A DNA stretch of 64,000 bases from the NCBI GenBank assembly GCA_963971225.1, contig OZ020268.1:57473900-57537899 (forward strand), read 5' to 3'. The stretch is from Melieria omissa (lineage: Eukaryota > Arthropoda > Insecta > Diptera > Ulidiidae). The notes below the pieces were generated by a model. It was not told the origin of the DNA. It made no database searches and worked only from the letters and a program-made list of their open reading frames with translations. The position numbers were made by a program, and so were the translations under genes. Every line of letters starts with the position of its first letter. Within the stretch, counting starts at the first letter, position 1. Shown one piece after another: positions 22,515-33,370 of the stretch.

Positions 22515-22599
22515 TCAAACTGAGTTTATATTTAAACCAAGTTCAAGGAACTACGTTTGCACTTCGTTTAAACTCGCACTGAAAAATTGGCCCTATATG

Positions 22600-23640
22600 T
22601 TGTAAAGTAAGTGAGGAATCATTGTATCTCGGAAATTATATTACTAAACCAATTTGAATGATTTTTGCAACAATCGACAGAAAAAATACAAAAAATACAA
22701 AATTAATTAAGATTTGAAAGTTCTCCAACAGAAGGCGTCTCCAATCAAACGAAATTGTGAGGTAATCAACGTTTGGTTTTCTACGAGCAAAAATTCTATG
22801 TTTTATTGTCGTGCTGTGGCTTATTAAATTACGCTTCTCGTCTAATGAAGTCTCCAGAAGCTGTGGAGATAAAGAAGAGGTAGAAACAATACAGCACTGC
22901 AGGGACGCCGACTCTTTTCCATGGGGTCAAAATTCCTGATGAACCTGGCTAGCAAAAGTTGAAATCTCGAAACTGCTCCCTTGGTTAAGATAACAAACTG
23001 ATTTGCCATGGATTAAGCTTCAGAGAAATATTCTAAGGAATTTACAATGGGCCACTTCGGCCTTCGATTATAAGTACGGTTTGTGCGAAAAAACACCTTC
23101 AAGTTAACCAGTTTGGGTTTGGGTCAAGAAGATTTCCCGTCTCCTTATGTGAAAGTTGGTGCAAATGTTGTCGAAAGGACGTTTGAGATTCCTGCCGTCA
23201 ACTGTTGATTGACAATAACTCTAATTTTATCCACTAAGTATACCTTGGTTTGCTTTATAATAAACTCCAAGAAGGAAACTTCAATTGTAGTAGTAGTCAT
23301 AGAAAATGTGCCTAGTCGAGGTCGAATTTTAGCTGAAAAATCTTGCTTGAATGCCTCCTGACAGTTGAATCTAATCACCAAACATTCACACAACACACCG
23401 TCTGATCTCTGGACCATTACTACTCTACTCTCTCTATCGAAACTAAATTAAACCAAAATATTTTGGAAGCTCCTTATTAATCTAAGAAATTTCAATTTTG
23501 AAAAATATTCCCTCCACTGTTAATACACATTAAATAAAAATCAATTTCTTATCATTTCTTTCCATGCCTTCTTCTTCATATTCTCAGTTGCTCTTGTTTA
23601 TGGGCCCTTAAGATGCGTTGTAAAAAATCCAAATTAATTT
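22600..23640. other. Non-coding sequence with a possible non-LTR relic at 22855-22960
   Basis: Around 22860 the + strand reads CGDKEEVETIQHC, which resembles the zinc-knuckle region (CGxxEEVETxxHLLxxC) near the C-terminus of jockey-type elements. The frame is too short and decayed for a firm call. Nothing else is recognised. Confidence 0.3.
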
Positions 23641-25770
23641 TTAATTAACCACTCAATGTCCGCAAATAAACGTAGCCCAGCAAGACTGCGCCGCCCCCTG
23701 TCATGTATGTCATATAATTTTATATTTAACATTAATTTTAATGTGGTTGCCTACGAAAATATTAAAATAAATCAATTTTCGAGCAGGAAACACATTTTTA
23801 TGCCCGTAATTAAGTTGTGCGGCGGCCGTAAAACCCGCAAGCGCGCATAATCAAACGAGCGACGATGCGGCCAACGCCGTTTCCAACGCCAGCGGCTTAT
23901 TAATCCGCTCTAAATTGAACAACACTTTAAAATCAATATTAAATTAAAGAAACAAGCAACAAAAAGCAACGGCAACAAACTGCGAGTTGCGAGTTGCATG
24001 ACGCGGCTAGTTGGCATCGGATGCGCCGCGTAGGTGCGCGGAAGATGCTGCAACGGCCATATGGCTTAATCGAATTATTAATAATAACGATAATAATAAT
24101 AAAAAAGCGATAATATTGAAACGGACTAGCGAACAGCGGTACAAACACACACATTCAGCTCTCGTATGTGTGTGCAGCGCGGAAGCGGCCTGCAGGTAAA
24201 CAAAACGCTACCGCAAGAACAAAACCAAAGTCATCAGCAACAAGAACACCAACAACAACATCGTCGAACAGGTAATAAGCGGCGCGCAACTGTATTTTGA
24301 TTTATGAACCGGCCGCAGTTGTTATCGCAATAAAATTTTCAAATATCTTCATTCTATTCTTGTTAATTATTTTCGGTGCGGCGCAAAGCTTTGCAGTAGT
24401 TGGCCCCAAAAATTGCCACCAGCCAGCAACAACGGGCCAAGAAAACGTCCGAACGGTTAACCCACTCACACACACAACCATTCACGCACACATGGACACA
24501 TCGCACTCGTACGCTGGCATCTCTTATTCGAATCAGATTCGTAACGGCCCAGCCATAAGCGAGCACATTAGCCGCAGCCGCCTTCTGGCCACTCGGGCCG
24601 CTTCTGGCCACAACATTTTCTGTTTTTGTTTTTAGTCTTCGTTCCTTACTCCAATTTCAATCAGTGCGCGTCATCTGCGGCTGCCGCACATCGCTGTTAA
24701 TCCTTTTATTTATGAATATTGTTGAATGCCTGTGACTGAGTTCGGTTGTGCGCATTTTCCGCAGCCCCGAAAACATACTAAATGATTTCGTTACGACGCG
24801 CGCTTAAACGAACTGAGCCGCACTCAAATTCCTCTAAATGCCATAAAGTAGTTGGGAGATTTTTATTGTTGGTTCATTGTTGGCTGTCTGACGCGCTGCT
24901 GCCGGCTCAATGGTGCTGCCGACGATGATGGAGATGTCCAGATCGTTGTTGTTGTTGTTGTTAATGTGGCAGACGAGAGGTCGAGGGTGAATGACGTTTT
25001 GGGGTTAGGGGTTCGTTTCTTAGGAGACAGTGGCGTTTAAAGGCACTTTTCGAATGCAACAGAACACAACGAAATTTACGCTGATAGTTTATATTGAACT
25101 GGAGTTAATTCAGGATGCTGTCAAGGAAGGAATCCCACCTCTCTTTTAGAATTTGTGTGGACCTCATTTTCTGGTGAATAATTTCAATGTTGGATATCTG
25201 AACTGCAGCTAGCATCGATCGAAACATTTGGTTTTAAAAAGGGTTTCGATTTATGACAGAAATAACTTGAAACAGCTTTAAAAACAGAAAGCCATAAGTT
25301 CGAAGCTATTACGAAGTTATTACGAAGTTCGGAAAAATTGTTCATTCAATGATTATAATCTAAGCCGAAAATGACAAACCAGTGGGAGTTAAATAATTGC
25401 CTAGAAAAACCTCCCATCTCAGTTCGATCTTAATCCTATATATTTTCCCCAATACAAACTGGGGAAATTTTTGGGCTTGGTGCTACATAAAATTATAAAA
25501 GCGGCACTGAATTGTCTACAATTTCGTCTGTTGTAAGGCTTTAAATTTATGCAGTTTTCTACTGTAACTTCAACTGTTAATTCCTATTTCAGGTCTCCTT
25601 TTGAACTCTAAATCTGATTAGATCGTCTACTTGTTTATTCTGATTTGTCTTTTATCAAACATCAGAGTCCGGCTCCTCTCGGTTGTCTTCCCTGTTGAAG
25701 TTCGGGGCACATTCAAAGCTTTTTGTGAGTGAGATGGTTTTCTAAAGTTCCAGAAATTCTTTCAAGTCAC
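23641..25770. other. Unique non-coding region, possible regulatory sequence at 23640-23930
   Basis: The part at 23640-23930 mixes TAATTA-type and TTTATG homeodomain-like sites with GC-rich patches and lacks simple repeats. The part at 24000-24800 has CAA runs and GC-rich sequence, and 25060-25770 is featureless. Open frames here are carried by simple repeats or lack similarity. Confidence 0.3.
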
Positions 25771-25917
25771 TGTTCATTGACTGCAAAACGAGAGGAGCAT
25801 CTATAGGTCGATGATAAAAGAGCTTAGTAGTTCAGGATATCATAGTTTGTCCCACAGGACAAACGCTAGCATTTATAGGTCGGTGATTACAGATCGAAGC
25901 GAAGGATTATTTTTGCC

Positions 25918-25987
25918 AATAGGTGCAACTACGGTCTTAGCAGGCAACTGAGTAGCAGAGACCTCTCTCGATCGACAAAACTTGCCA
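25918..25987 (+). mobile_element. RTE fragment (about 70 bp)
   Basis: The sequence AGGTGCAACTACGGTCTTAG through AGAGACCTCTCTCG and CGACAAAACTTGC matches the thumb-coding part of the RTE copy at about 12549-12614, with a few changes. It lies inside the 84-bp array and is too short to code for anything. Confidence 0.8.
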
Positions 25988-26023
25988 GGATCCAGTGATT
26001 ATAGATCTGGAAACCCATGTTTA

Positions 26024-26425
26024 GGTTAGGTTAGGTTGCGGTGGCTGCCTCTATAAGAGACACACTCGGAGGCCTGAGGGGCCCATTGTGATACCACATA
26101 TTTCACCCGTTTTTGAACTGTGTATGCAACACTGTTTTGCCAACTTATGTTACAGCACACATTTCAAGCGGATGGGGAAAGGGGGAGGGGACCTACAGTT
26201 TAACGCCGAGTCCGAACGGCGATTGGCAGTTTTTCGTTCACACTTGGAGGTTTTGCCATTGCCTGCCAAGAGCGCACTTGTGCGATTCTTGTAATTCTCA
26301 TTTCCTTCATGTGGATAGCGATAGAAGTAGATGAGTTGCTCACCAGCCCGAGCCAGGAATCGAACCTGGAGCCTTTGGTATGAGAAGCCAGCGCGCTACC
26401 AGCTTGACTATCGAGGCCGACAAAA
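26024..26425 (-). mobile_element. tRNA-derived SINE, family A, full-length
   Basis: The element is on the minus strand, flanked by a perfect 13-bp duplication AAACCCATGTTTA (26011-26023 and 26426-26438). Read 5' to 3' on the minus strand, a tRNA-like head has an A-box-like ATAGTCAAGCTGGTAGCGCG and a B box GGTTCGATTCC. A body of about 320 bp follows, then a 3' tail of AACCT repeats. A segment of the body around 26185-26265 is shared with the SINE at 39066-39398. It is transcribed by RNA polymerase III when active and depends on a LINE for movement (family knowledge). Confidence 0.9.
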
Positions 26426-26989
26426 AAACCCATGTTTACTATTTCAACAATTCGTACTTAGCCCTCAGGACCAACGGAAGCATTTATAGGTCGATGATAA
26501 AAGATCTGGAGATCCATGCTTAGTAGTTCAATAAATCGTAGTGAGGCCTCAGGACCAACGGAAGCATTTATAGGTCGATGATAAAAGATCTGGAGATCCA
26601 TGCTTAGTAGTTCAATAAATCATAGTGAGGCCACAGGACAAACGAGAGCATTTAAAGGTCGATGATAATATATCTGGAGATCTATGTTTAGTTCAAGATA
26701 TTAAACTGCGCCCACAGGACAAACTAGATCACTTATCGGTCAGTGATTACAGATCTGTAGATCCATGTTTAGTAGTTCAACAAATCGCGCCGAGCCCACA
26801 GGATAAACTAAAGATCTGGAGATCCATCTTTAACATTTCAAGATATCATACTGAGCCCACAGGACAAATAAGAGCATTAAGAGTTCAATGATTACAAATC
26901 TCCAGACCCATGTTCACTAGTTCAACCAATAGTGCTGAGCCCACAGGAATTTCTTCTCAAGGGCTAAACTGCTACAATTGAGATTTGCT

Positions 26990-28920
26990 TAGTTGGACTT
27001 TGCGCCTTTCACACCCCAACACATTTCTTTATTCCCCCGCCCAAAAAAAGACATTCATAAAAGAGCGTAAAGCATAGAGGGAAAACAGATCGTGTACGCT
27101 GCTCTGCGCTCTTCCGTGGCGGCGCGCGTCGTCTCGGCTGGTTGTTGGTTGGCCCTTTGGTGTTGCGCTTTTGTTGCTTGGGTGCGGCGGTGCGCGGGGC
27201 ACTGCTGATGTGCACAGCGTGATATTCACGAGATTCATGGGAATATTAATTTCATGGCAATTTTATTGCTTATTAATTTTTCAACATTTTTATTTATATT
27301 TTTTTTTCTACTTGCGACGACGCAACGTCTTGCACACATTTCGGCTGCCGAGTCTTGTCGAGCATTGTTGCTATTGTTGTAGCTGTTATTATTATTGTTA
27401 TGCTTTAAAGTCGGCACTGACGATTGGCTGTTGGCAGTGTTGGTGTGTTGTAGTTGTGTTTACAGTTGTCTGGTATCGGGTTCGACTTGGACGTGGCCGA
27501 AGAATTTCACGGCATTATTGCTCATTACGCGCAGCGGTGAGCCTGCGGCGGCGGTGCGTGCGCCCGTGCGCCTTTTTTGAACTGGTTATACTAATAGTGT
27601 TGTGATGTGATTATACAGCTCAATAATTGTGAATGATTTGAACTTTTCACCGTTTCTTTCACCTTTCTGGCCGCTGACCGTCGACCGTCGACCGCTGGCT
27701 GCAATCTCGCCGGTTTGTCCTTTTCGTATGTAAATCAAGTCCGTCCGCGCTCTGATTTACGCTTCACACGTTTTTCTCCGCTTTCCGAAAGAATTGATTT
27801 GGGGAAAATGTGAAATGCAACAATGAAGCTCTGTTCGGATGAAGTCGACGAATGAGTAGACGAGAAGGAGAGGAAAACACAAATCACGCGCTGTGCCCAA
27901 TTTTCGAATATTCAATAAAGATATCATAACTTGGATATGATTTGAGCAACGAACGTCAACGGGCCAAGTGTGGAAACGGCAATTGTTGCCGCTGAAACTG
28001 ACACTCTTCAGCGTTTCTTGTTGTTAGTGCTTTGGTTTGCTGTTCACGCCGTTGCTCTTGTTAAATGCTGGCATTGTTGCTATTGTTGTTGTAGTTGTTG
28101 TTTTGTTTGTGTTGCTGGCATTGTTGTCTGCCGCCGATGATGAGGTTAATCAAAGTGTTTATCGTGATGTTTAATTTATTCACACTCTTTTGTTGTTATT
28201 GTTTGTTGTATTGCGGCGCGCCGTTGTTCTACACGAATGCAACCCTGCAAAGCATTTGCTACATAAAGTATTTCGTCGATCGCTTTTCAATTCGTTTATA
28301 TTTTTTTCTTTTTGCCTAATCTGAAATACAATATTTGGTAATTTATATTTCATTGTCGTAATGATTAGCAACATTTTCCCAGCACACCAAATTTGGTGTG
28401 GAAACCGATTGCTTTCTTTTTTTTTCTAAACGCAACAACAATGCGCTGCGCTGTCTTTTGTGCTCGACAACAAAAACACGAGCAACAAAGCATCTCTAAA
28501 TAGATATAGAGAATGTGTGTAATTTCGTTCGAATGGCGACTTTTCAACGTAAGCACATTTTAAGTAGTTATCAGTGCACATATTTTAATCATTTAAACGT
28601 TGTCTGTATCGATGTGTGTGTGTGTGTTGTGTGGAAATGAGGAAAATCGTTTGTTACATTTATGAGTGGAAGTTATGGTGAGAGGGTTGAGGTAAGCTGC
28701 TGTTTGGGCAACAATTTATTCGTGTTTTTGTTTGATGCGTCAGTTGACATGAGAGCGATTTCTCGTTGGATTTGAAAATTTATGTAAATCGATTTTTAAT
28801 TTCTTTGGCAAAGCTGTTCCCGTGGCGTATTCATGCTAAATAGTACAAATATGTGATTGGATAAGCTCAGATTTAAAGGTTACAGAAACATAACCTCACA
28901 TTATTGCTGCTAAAGCGGGT
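26990..28920. other. Unique non-coding region
   Basis: This has GC-rich sequence at 27090-27220 and 27480-27580 (GCGG/GCGC words), TTG runs at 28070-28120 and a GT run at 28612-28626. The frames on both strands are short and repeat-driven. It could be intergenic or contain regulatory DNA; no exon is supported. Confidence 0.35.
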
Positions 28921-28929
28921 ACTTTTTTA

Positions 28930-30430
28930 TAGTTACAGACCCAAGTAACTTCTAGTAGGCTGCCTTTTTGTGCAGAAAGGAAGAATAGCTATTAAATTCC
29001 ATTGATAGTTAATGCTAAAAAGCCAGATTCAAGCAGTTTCCATGGAAAATATAATGGAAAATATTAATTCAGAACAAAAATATGTTTACAGTCATTCACT
29101 TCCTGCACTGATTAGATTCTGAGCATAGAGTTTTGAGAAAATGCTTAGCTAAACTGACTTGAAAATTTTCAAAAATAGGCCCTCAATGGAAAATATATTG
29201 AAAAATATTAATTCAGAATAAAAGTTTCAGAACAGAGTTTCGAACAAGTTTTAAAGGAAAATATAATGAAAAATATTAACTAATTCAGAACCACATAATA
29301 CTAAAAAATTTCCACTTTAGTACTTTCATGTACAATATTCCAAATTTTCACACTAAATACTGATGAGACCCAGAACACAGTTTTGAGAATGTTTTAATTA
29401 AAAAAAAATTTAAAAATCTAGTTTCAAACAGTTTCACTAAAGACAAAATTTCGAGAAGGTTTCAATGGAAAATATATGAAAAAATATTAATTTAGAACCA
29501 AAATATATTTCAAAACATCCAAACTTTTAATTTAAAATTGATTAAGTTAAAAAATTAAAATTAAATTAAATGAATCAAAGAGTTTCAGAAAGTTTCACTG
29601 AAAAATAAATTTGAAAGAATTAGTTTAGAAAAAAAACATAATTAAAGTTAAAAAATTAAAATTAAATTAAATTAATCAAAGAGTTTCAGAAGGTTTCACT
29701 GAAAAATAAATTTGAAAGAATTAGTTTAGAAAAAAAACATAATAAGCAAACATTCAAAAAATACTGATTAGACACTAAACACATAGTTTCGAGAAGGTTT
29801 CACTGCAAAATATATTAAAAAATATTAATTTAGAACAAAAATATATTTAAAAACATGGAAACTTTTACTTCTAAAACTGATCAACAGTAATCAAAGAGTT
29901 TGAGAAGGTTTCAATGAAAAATAAATTTGAAAGATTTAGTTTAGAAGAAAAATATTGAGAAAGCATTCAAAAAATTCTCTTCCAAAGTGTTTTGAGATGG
30001 CTTCAATGAAATATTAAAAAAAAATTTAATTAGAACAATTAATTATTTACAATTTTCCAAATTTTCACTTCCAGACCCTGAACCAAGATTTTCGAGTGTT
30101 TTAATAGAAAAAAATGTCAAAAAAATCAGTTCAAAGCAAAAATAACGAACGAAGAGGTTTGAGAAGGTTTCAATGAAAAATATACTTTCAAAAATTAGCT
30201 TCAACAAAAATATATTAAGAAAACTTCCAATTAAAAAATGTCAAACAATCAGTTCAAAGCAAAACATAAAACGAATGAAGAGGTTTGAGAACAATTGATT
30301 TCGCAAAATTAGCATAGAAAAAAAAATTAAGGAAACATTCCAATCATTCTCTTCCAATACCGGTTAGACACTAAACACGGAGTTTCGAGAAGATTTCAGT
30401 GGAAAATATATTAAACAGTATATAGCCTCA
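28930..30430. repeat. AT-rich minisatellite array, left part
   Basis: A degenerate phrase recurs about ten times: GAGTTTCGAGAAGGTTTCA, then ATGGAAAATATATTGAAAAA, TATTAATTTAGAACAAAAAT and CTGATTAGACACTAAACAC. Spacing is about 100-180 bp. The same phrase resumes at 33060-33370, so a retroelement has been inserted into the array. An exact local duplication (about 115 bp) is seen at about 29530-29640 and 29640-29745. Confidence 0.75.
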
Positions 30431-30687
30431 AATGCATATTGCTACCTTTAGGCACACTAACATATTTGTGTATATCAAATTAAACCCCGATATAATATTT
30501 TCAAACGACAACCACATTCGAAATCTGTTTGTTAATGTTTAGGTATCTGATACTGCGTGCTCACTGAGCATACTCAAGTAGCACTATGTGTAAGGGTTGT
30601 GGGCGATTCCCAATCTCGCCGCGTGTAGACCAATTGGCCAGTGATCCGTGATCACGGCCGTTAGCCTAGAAACAGTCCTAGGAGAAT

Positions 30688-31200
30688 TTAGCAGCAGGTC
30701 GTTGGTTCTGTGGGAGTTGTAGAGTGGCCAGATCTGCCGAGCCACTCCGCGTGACCGGGTATCCAACAGATGGTAAGACCCACTCCGCCGCTCACCAACC
30801 CTAGCAATTCTTTACAGTCTCTGACTAGTTTGGATTTGACTATGAGCTTGGTGAGTGTCTTAATGGCTGCTTGGCGGTCTGAAAAGATGTAAACATCCTT
30901 ACTTTCGATTTCTTGCTGTAGGGGAATCCTGCAGGCTTCTCTTATTCCAAAGACTTCCGATTGAAAGACACTGCATATATCTGGTAGGTGAAAGGCTTTT
31001 CCCACTACCAAATCCCAGGAGTAAATACCTGCCCCAACTCCACAGTCCATCTTGGAACCGTCTGTGTGTAGGGAAGTTCCTACGTTTGTAAAGGAAGATG
31101 CGTAACGCTCCCATTCCGTTCTGGAGGGGAAGAGCGTGGAAAACCTAACATCAAAGTCGGCACATTTTTTGCTGTAGTCCGTATTTCCCCTTAGATCCAT
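30688..31200 (-). pseudogene. RNase H domain of the minus-strand non-LTR element
   Basis: A frame of 170 codons shows LHTDGSKMDCGVGAGIY (first Asp of the active site), FQSEVFGIREACR (Glu), YIFSDRQAAIKTL (second Asp) and ICWIPGHAEWLG. The fourth active-site residue beyond GHAEWLG is not in this frame, because similarity is lost shortly after. The domain would degrade the RNA strand during element copying. Confidence 0.85.
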
Positions 31201-32352
31201 CGGAACCTTCGTGGGATGCTACTGTGTCCGTAAGGTCTTTCCGCCTATTGGGATGGTTTTCTCAGTCTCAATGTGCTCGAAGCGGCCGTCCGTCTTATAA
31301 AAGATTCAACCGACAGCAGATGAAGAAGCGTGTTTAAAGCGTCAGAAGGGCAGGACCTCAAATCCCCGTAATCCCGACACACGCCGCGCTCTGCACTGCG
31401 CTGAGTCTATTGATGTTGTGGTTCTTATCTAGCGCCGGCCACCACACTAGTGCGCACTAGTACGTGAGAATTTGTCGAACTATCGCTGTATAGGTCCAAC
31501 GAACCATCCTCGGCTTTAGGCCCCATTTTTTAGCGAAGAGTCTGCCGCACGAGTAGTACGCTACCAGTGCTTTCTTGGCCCTTTCGTGTATATTAGTTTT
31601 CCAGCTGAGTATGATGTCCAATATGACTCAAAGATATTTAGCTTCTGAGGACAGCCTAAGCTCGCTACCGTTGAGCTTTGGCAGTCGAAATGGGAGAACC
31701 TTGTACTTTCTTGTAAACAGTAGTAGCTCTGTTTTGGTAGGACTAGTCCCAAGCCCCCATCGAGCGGCCCAGCTACTCAGAGTACCCTCCAAGATGCCAC
31801 TAATTGTATCTAGGAAGGGTCCTGTCAACATAATGATGATGTCATTGCGTACGCAACCACCTTGACCCCACCCTGGTTAAGAGCCTTCAGTATGCCATAG
31901 CAATGGAGATATTACCCCTCCTTGGGGTGTCCCCCTCTTTGCATATCGTGTAACACTAGAGTTGCCAAGTTCAGCCTGTATCTGTTTGCTACTTAGCAGA
32001 GCGGAGATACACGAACAGATGCAACCCTCGACTTGTAGGTCTATGGTCTAACTATGATTTCTTTATCCACGTTATTGAATGCTCCTTCAATGTAAAGAAA
32101 CGCCGCCAGGGTATATTCTTTAAACGACAGAGATCTCTCTACAGTCCGCACGACCTCGTGCAGAGCCGTTTTGGTGGATTTACCTTTAATGTATGCATGT
32201 TGAGCCGTGGATAGATGGTTCTCTTCCAGGCTTCCTCTTGTATACCATACATGTCCAGTACACGCTCCCGCATTTTTAACACAAACGAAGTCAGGCTAAT
32301 TGGCCTGAAGTCCTTCGGAAGGACATGCCCTCTTGTGCCTGCCTTTGGTATA

Positions 32353-32820
32353 CGTAGGTGGTCCGATAAGTACTTCGCCTACAAAAGAAAAACGAACATT
32401 TTGGAAAAGTGGCGAGTTATTTCTCAACGTAGTCTCCTTTCAACTCGATACACTTGACCCAGCGATGCTCTAACTTCTTTAACCCGTCTGAAAAATACGT
32501 TTTCTGGAGGCCTCCGTGGCGGCGATGCGAGGAGGTTTCCTCATTCGACTCAAATTTCTGCCCGGCGAGTGACTTTCGCCCGGCGAGTGAAATCTGGAGA
32601 ATACGGTGGATGGGGCAGCTGTTCGTAGCCGAATGCTCTTTTTCCATTTTTCTAAAATCCGCGGACACGTTCGTTGCCACACGCGGTCAAAACAAAACTA
32701 CAAATCCAATATGGCTGAAATGTTGACATGTCTACGAAGATGTACTACACGATAGTAAATTTCTCTTACGATAGTGGCACCATCTGGCGGTGGGGCTAAG
32801 TACTTATCGGACTGCCCACG
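32353..32820 (-). mobile_element. mariner-family MITE with a transposase C-terminal fragment
   Basis: The ends CGTAGGTGGTCCGATAAGTA and the complement of CGTGGGCAGTCCGATAAGTA match over about 27 bp and are flanked by TA. The minus frame at 32417-32680 ends in YFSDGLKKLEHRWVKCIEL, which is the conserved mariner transposase C-terminus (compare the element at 47962-49254). The rest of the transposase is deleted. It is inserted in the RT coding region of the minus-strand non-LTR element, and is a different mariner lineage from the one at 47962. Confidence 0.85.
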
Positions 32821-33059
32821 TATATACTACCCTGGCTTTCCGCCATGATTTGGGTACATAGTGCAGTGCTATGCAGCTGACGAAGAGATCTCGAAGCCAG
32901 TCAATTACGTCTTCCCCTATTCTTTGTAGCATGATGGGCAGAATTCTGTCTGAACTGGGACTTTTGTACGGGGAAAAAGAGAGAGATCCCTAGAGATCAC
33001 TTTCTAGGCGACCGCTCTCGCCCTAGGACTCCGAACTGGTAGCACCCTGGGTATTGAAA

Positions 33060-33370
33060 ACATTAGGACTGATTAGACACTAATCAAAGAGTTTGAGAAG
33101 CTTTCAATTAAACATAAATTCAAATAATCAATTCAGAACAATTAATTATTTATAATCTTTCAAATTTTCAATGCTGATCAGACCCTAACCCAGGAATTTC
33201 GCGAGTGTTTTAATAAAGAATAATAATTCAAAACATTGTTCTGAACAAAATTAACGAACGAAGAGGAGAGGAGAAGGTTTCAATGACAAATAGTTTTAGA
33301 AAAATTAGCTTAGAACAAAAAATATATTCAGAAAACATTTCAATCATTATCAAAAGTTTCGATACAGTAA
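33060..33370. repeat. AT-rich minisatellite array, right part
   Basis: This is the continuation of the 28930-30430 array after the retroelement: GACTGATTAGACACTAATCA, AGAGTTTGAGAAGCTTTCAA, and again AGGAGAGGAGAAGGTTTCAA near 33258. Confidence 0.65.

Larger units (their letters stand above)
20467..22593 (-). mobile_element. PIF/Harbinger-like element, copy 2, holding two nested insertions
   Basis: This is the same family as 15214-15906, in reverse orientation. The left end has GGCAAATTTTTCAGTGCGAG and the right end is GCACTGAAAAATTGGCCC. The left 500 bp match the reverse complement of copy 1, including part of the Myb/SANT relic with a deletion. The copy is split at a TTAA by a piggyBac-like element at 20995, and its right part resumes at about 22515. 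The expected 3-bp duplication is degenerate (TAA/TAT). Confidence 0.82.
25780..26960. repeat. 84-bp minisatellite array, interrupted by RTE and SINE pieces
   Basis: CCACAGGAC-type unit starts occur at 26466, 26550, 26634, 26715, 26799, 26860 and 26944. Spacing is mostly 81-84 bp, with one 61-bp short unit. The unit reads CAGGACCAACGGAAGCATTT, then ATAGGTCGATGATAAAAGAT, CTGGAGATCCATGCTTAGTA and GTTCAATAAATCGTAGTGAG. Older units occur at 25795-25915. The array is broken by an RTE fragment (25918-25987) and a complete SINE (26024-26425). Confidence 0.88.
30580..33050 (-). mobile_element. Non-LTR retrotransposon with RNase H, decayed, minus strand
   Basis: Reading leftward from about 32960: finger-domain peptides (DWLRDLFVSCIALHYVPKSW), then, after a mariner-type MITE (32353-32820), DFRPISLTSFVLKMRERVLD, a YADD region with a lost base near 31846, the thumb peptides GTLSSWAARWGLGTSPTKTE, and the RNase H domain at 30688-31200. 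The combination of RT and RNase H indicates the I-like superclade (I/R1/LOA/jockey-like); I cannot name the clade. Several frameshifts and stops are present, and the insertion splits the AT-rich minisatellite. Confidence 0.85.

Noticed and set aside
26340..26425. tRNA gene on the minus strand
   Set aside because: It is the tRNA-derived head of the family A SINE, continuous with the body and bounded by a 13-bp duplication.
25780..26960. CRISPR-like array
   Set aside because: Units of 84 bp are contiguous without unique spacers, have decayed copies and sit in eukaryotic repeat-rich DNA. It is a minisatellite.
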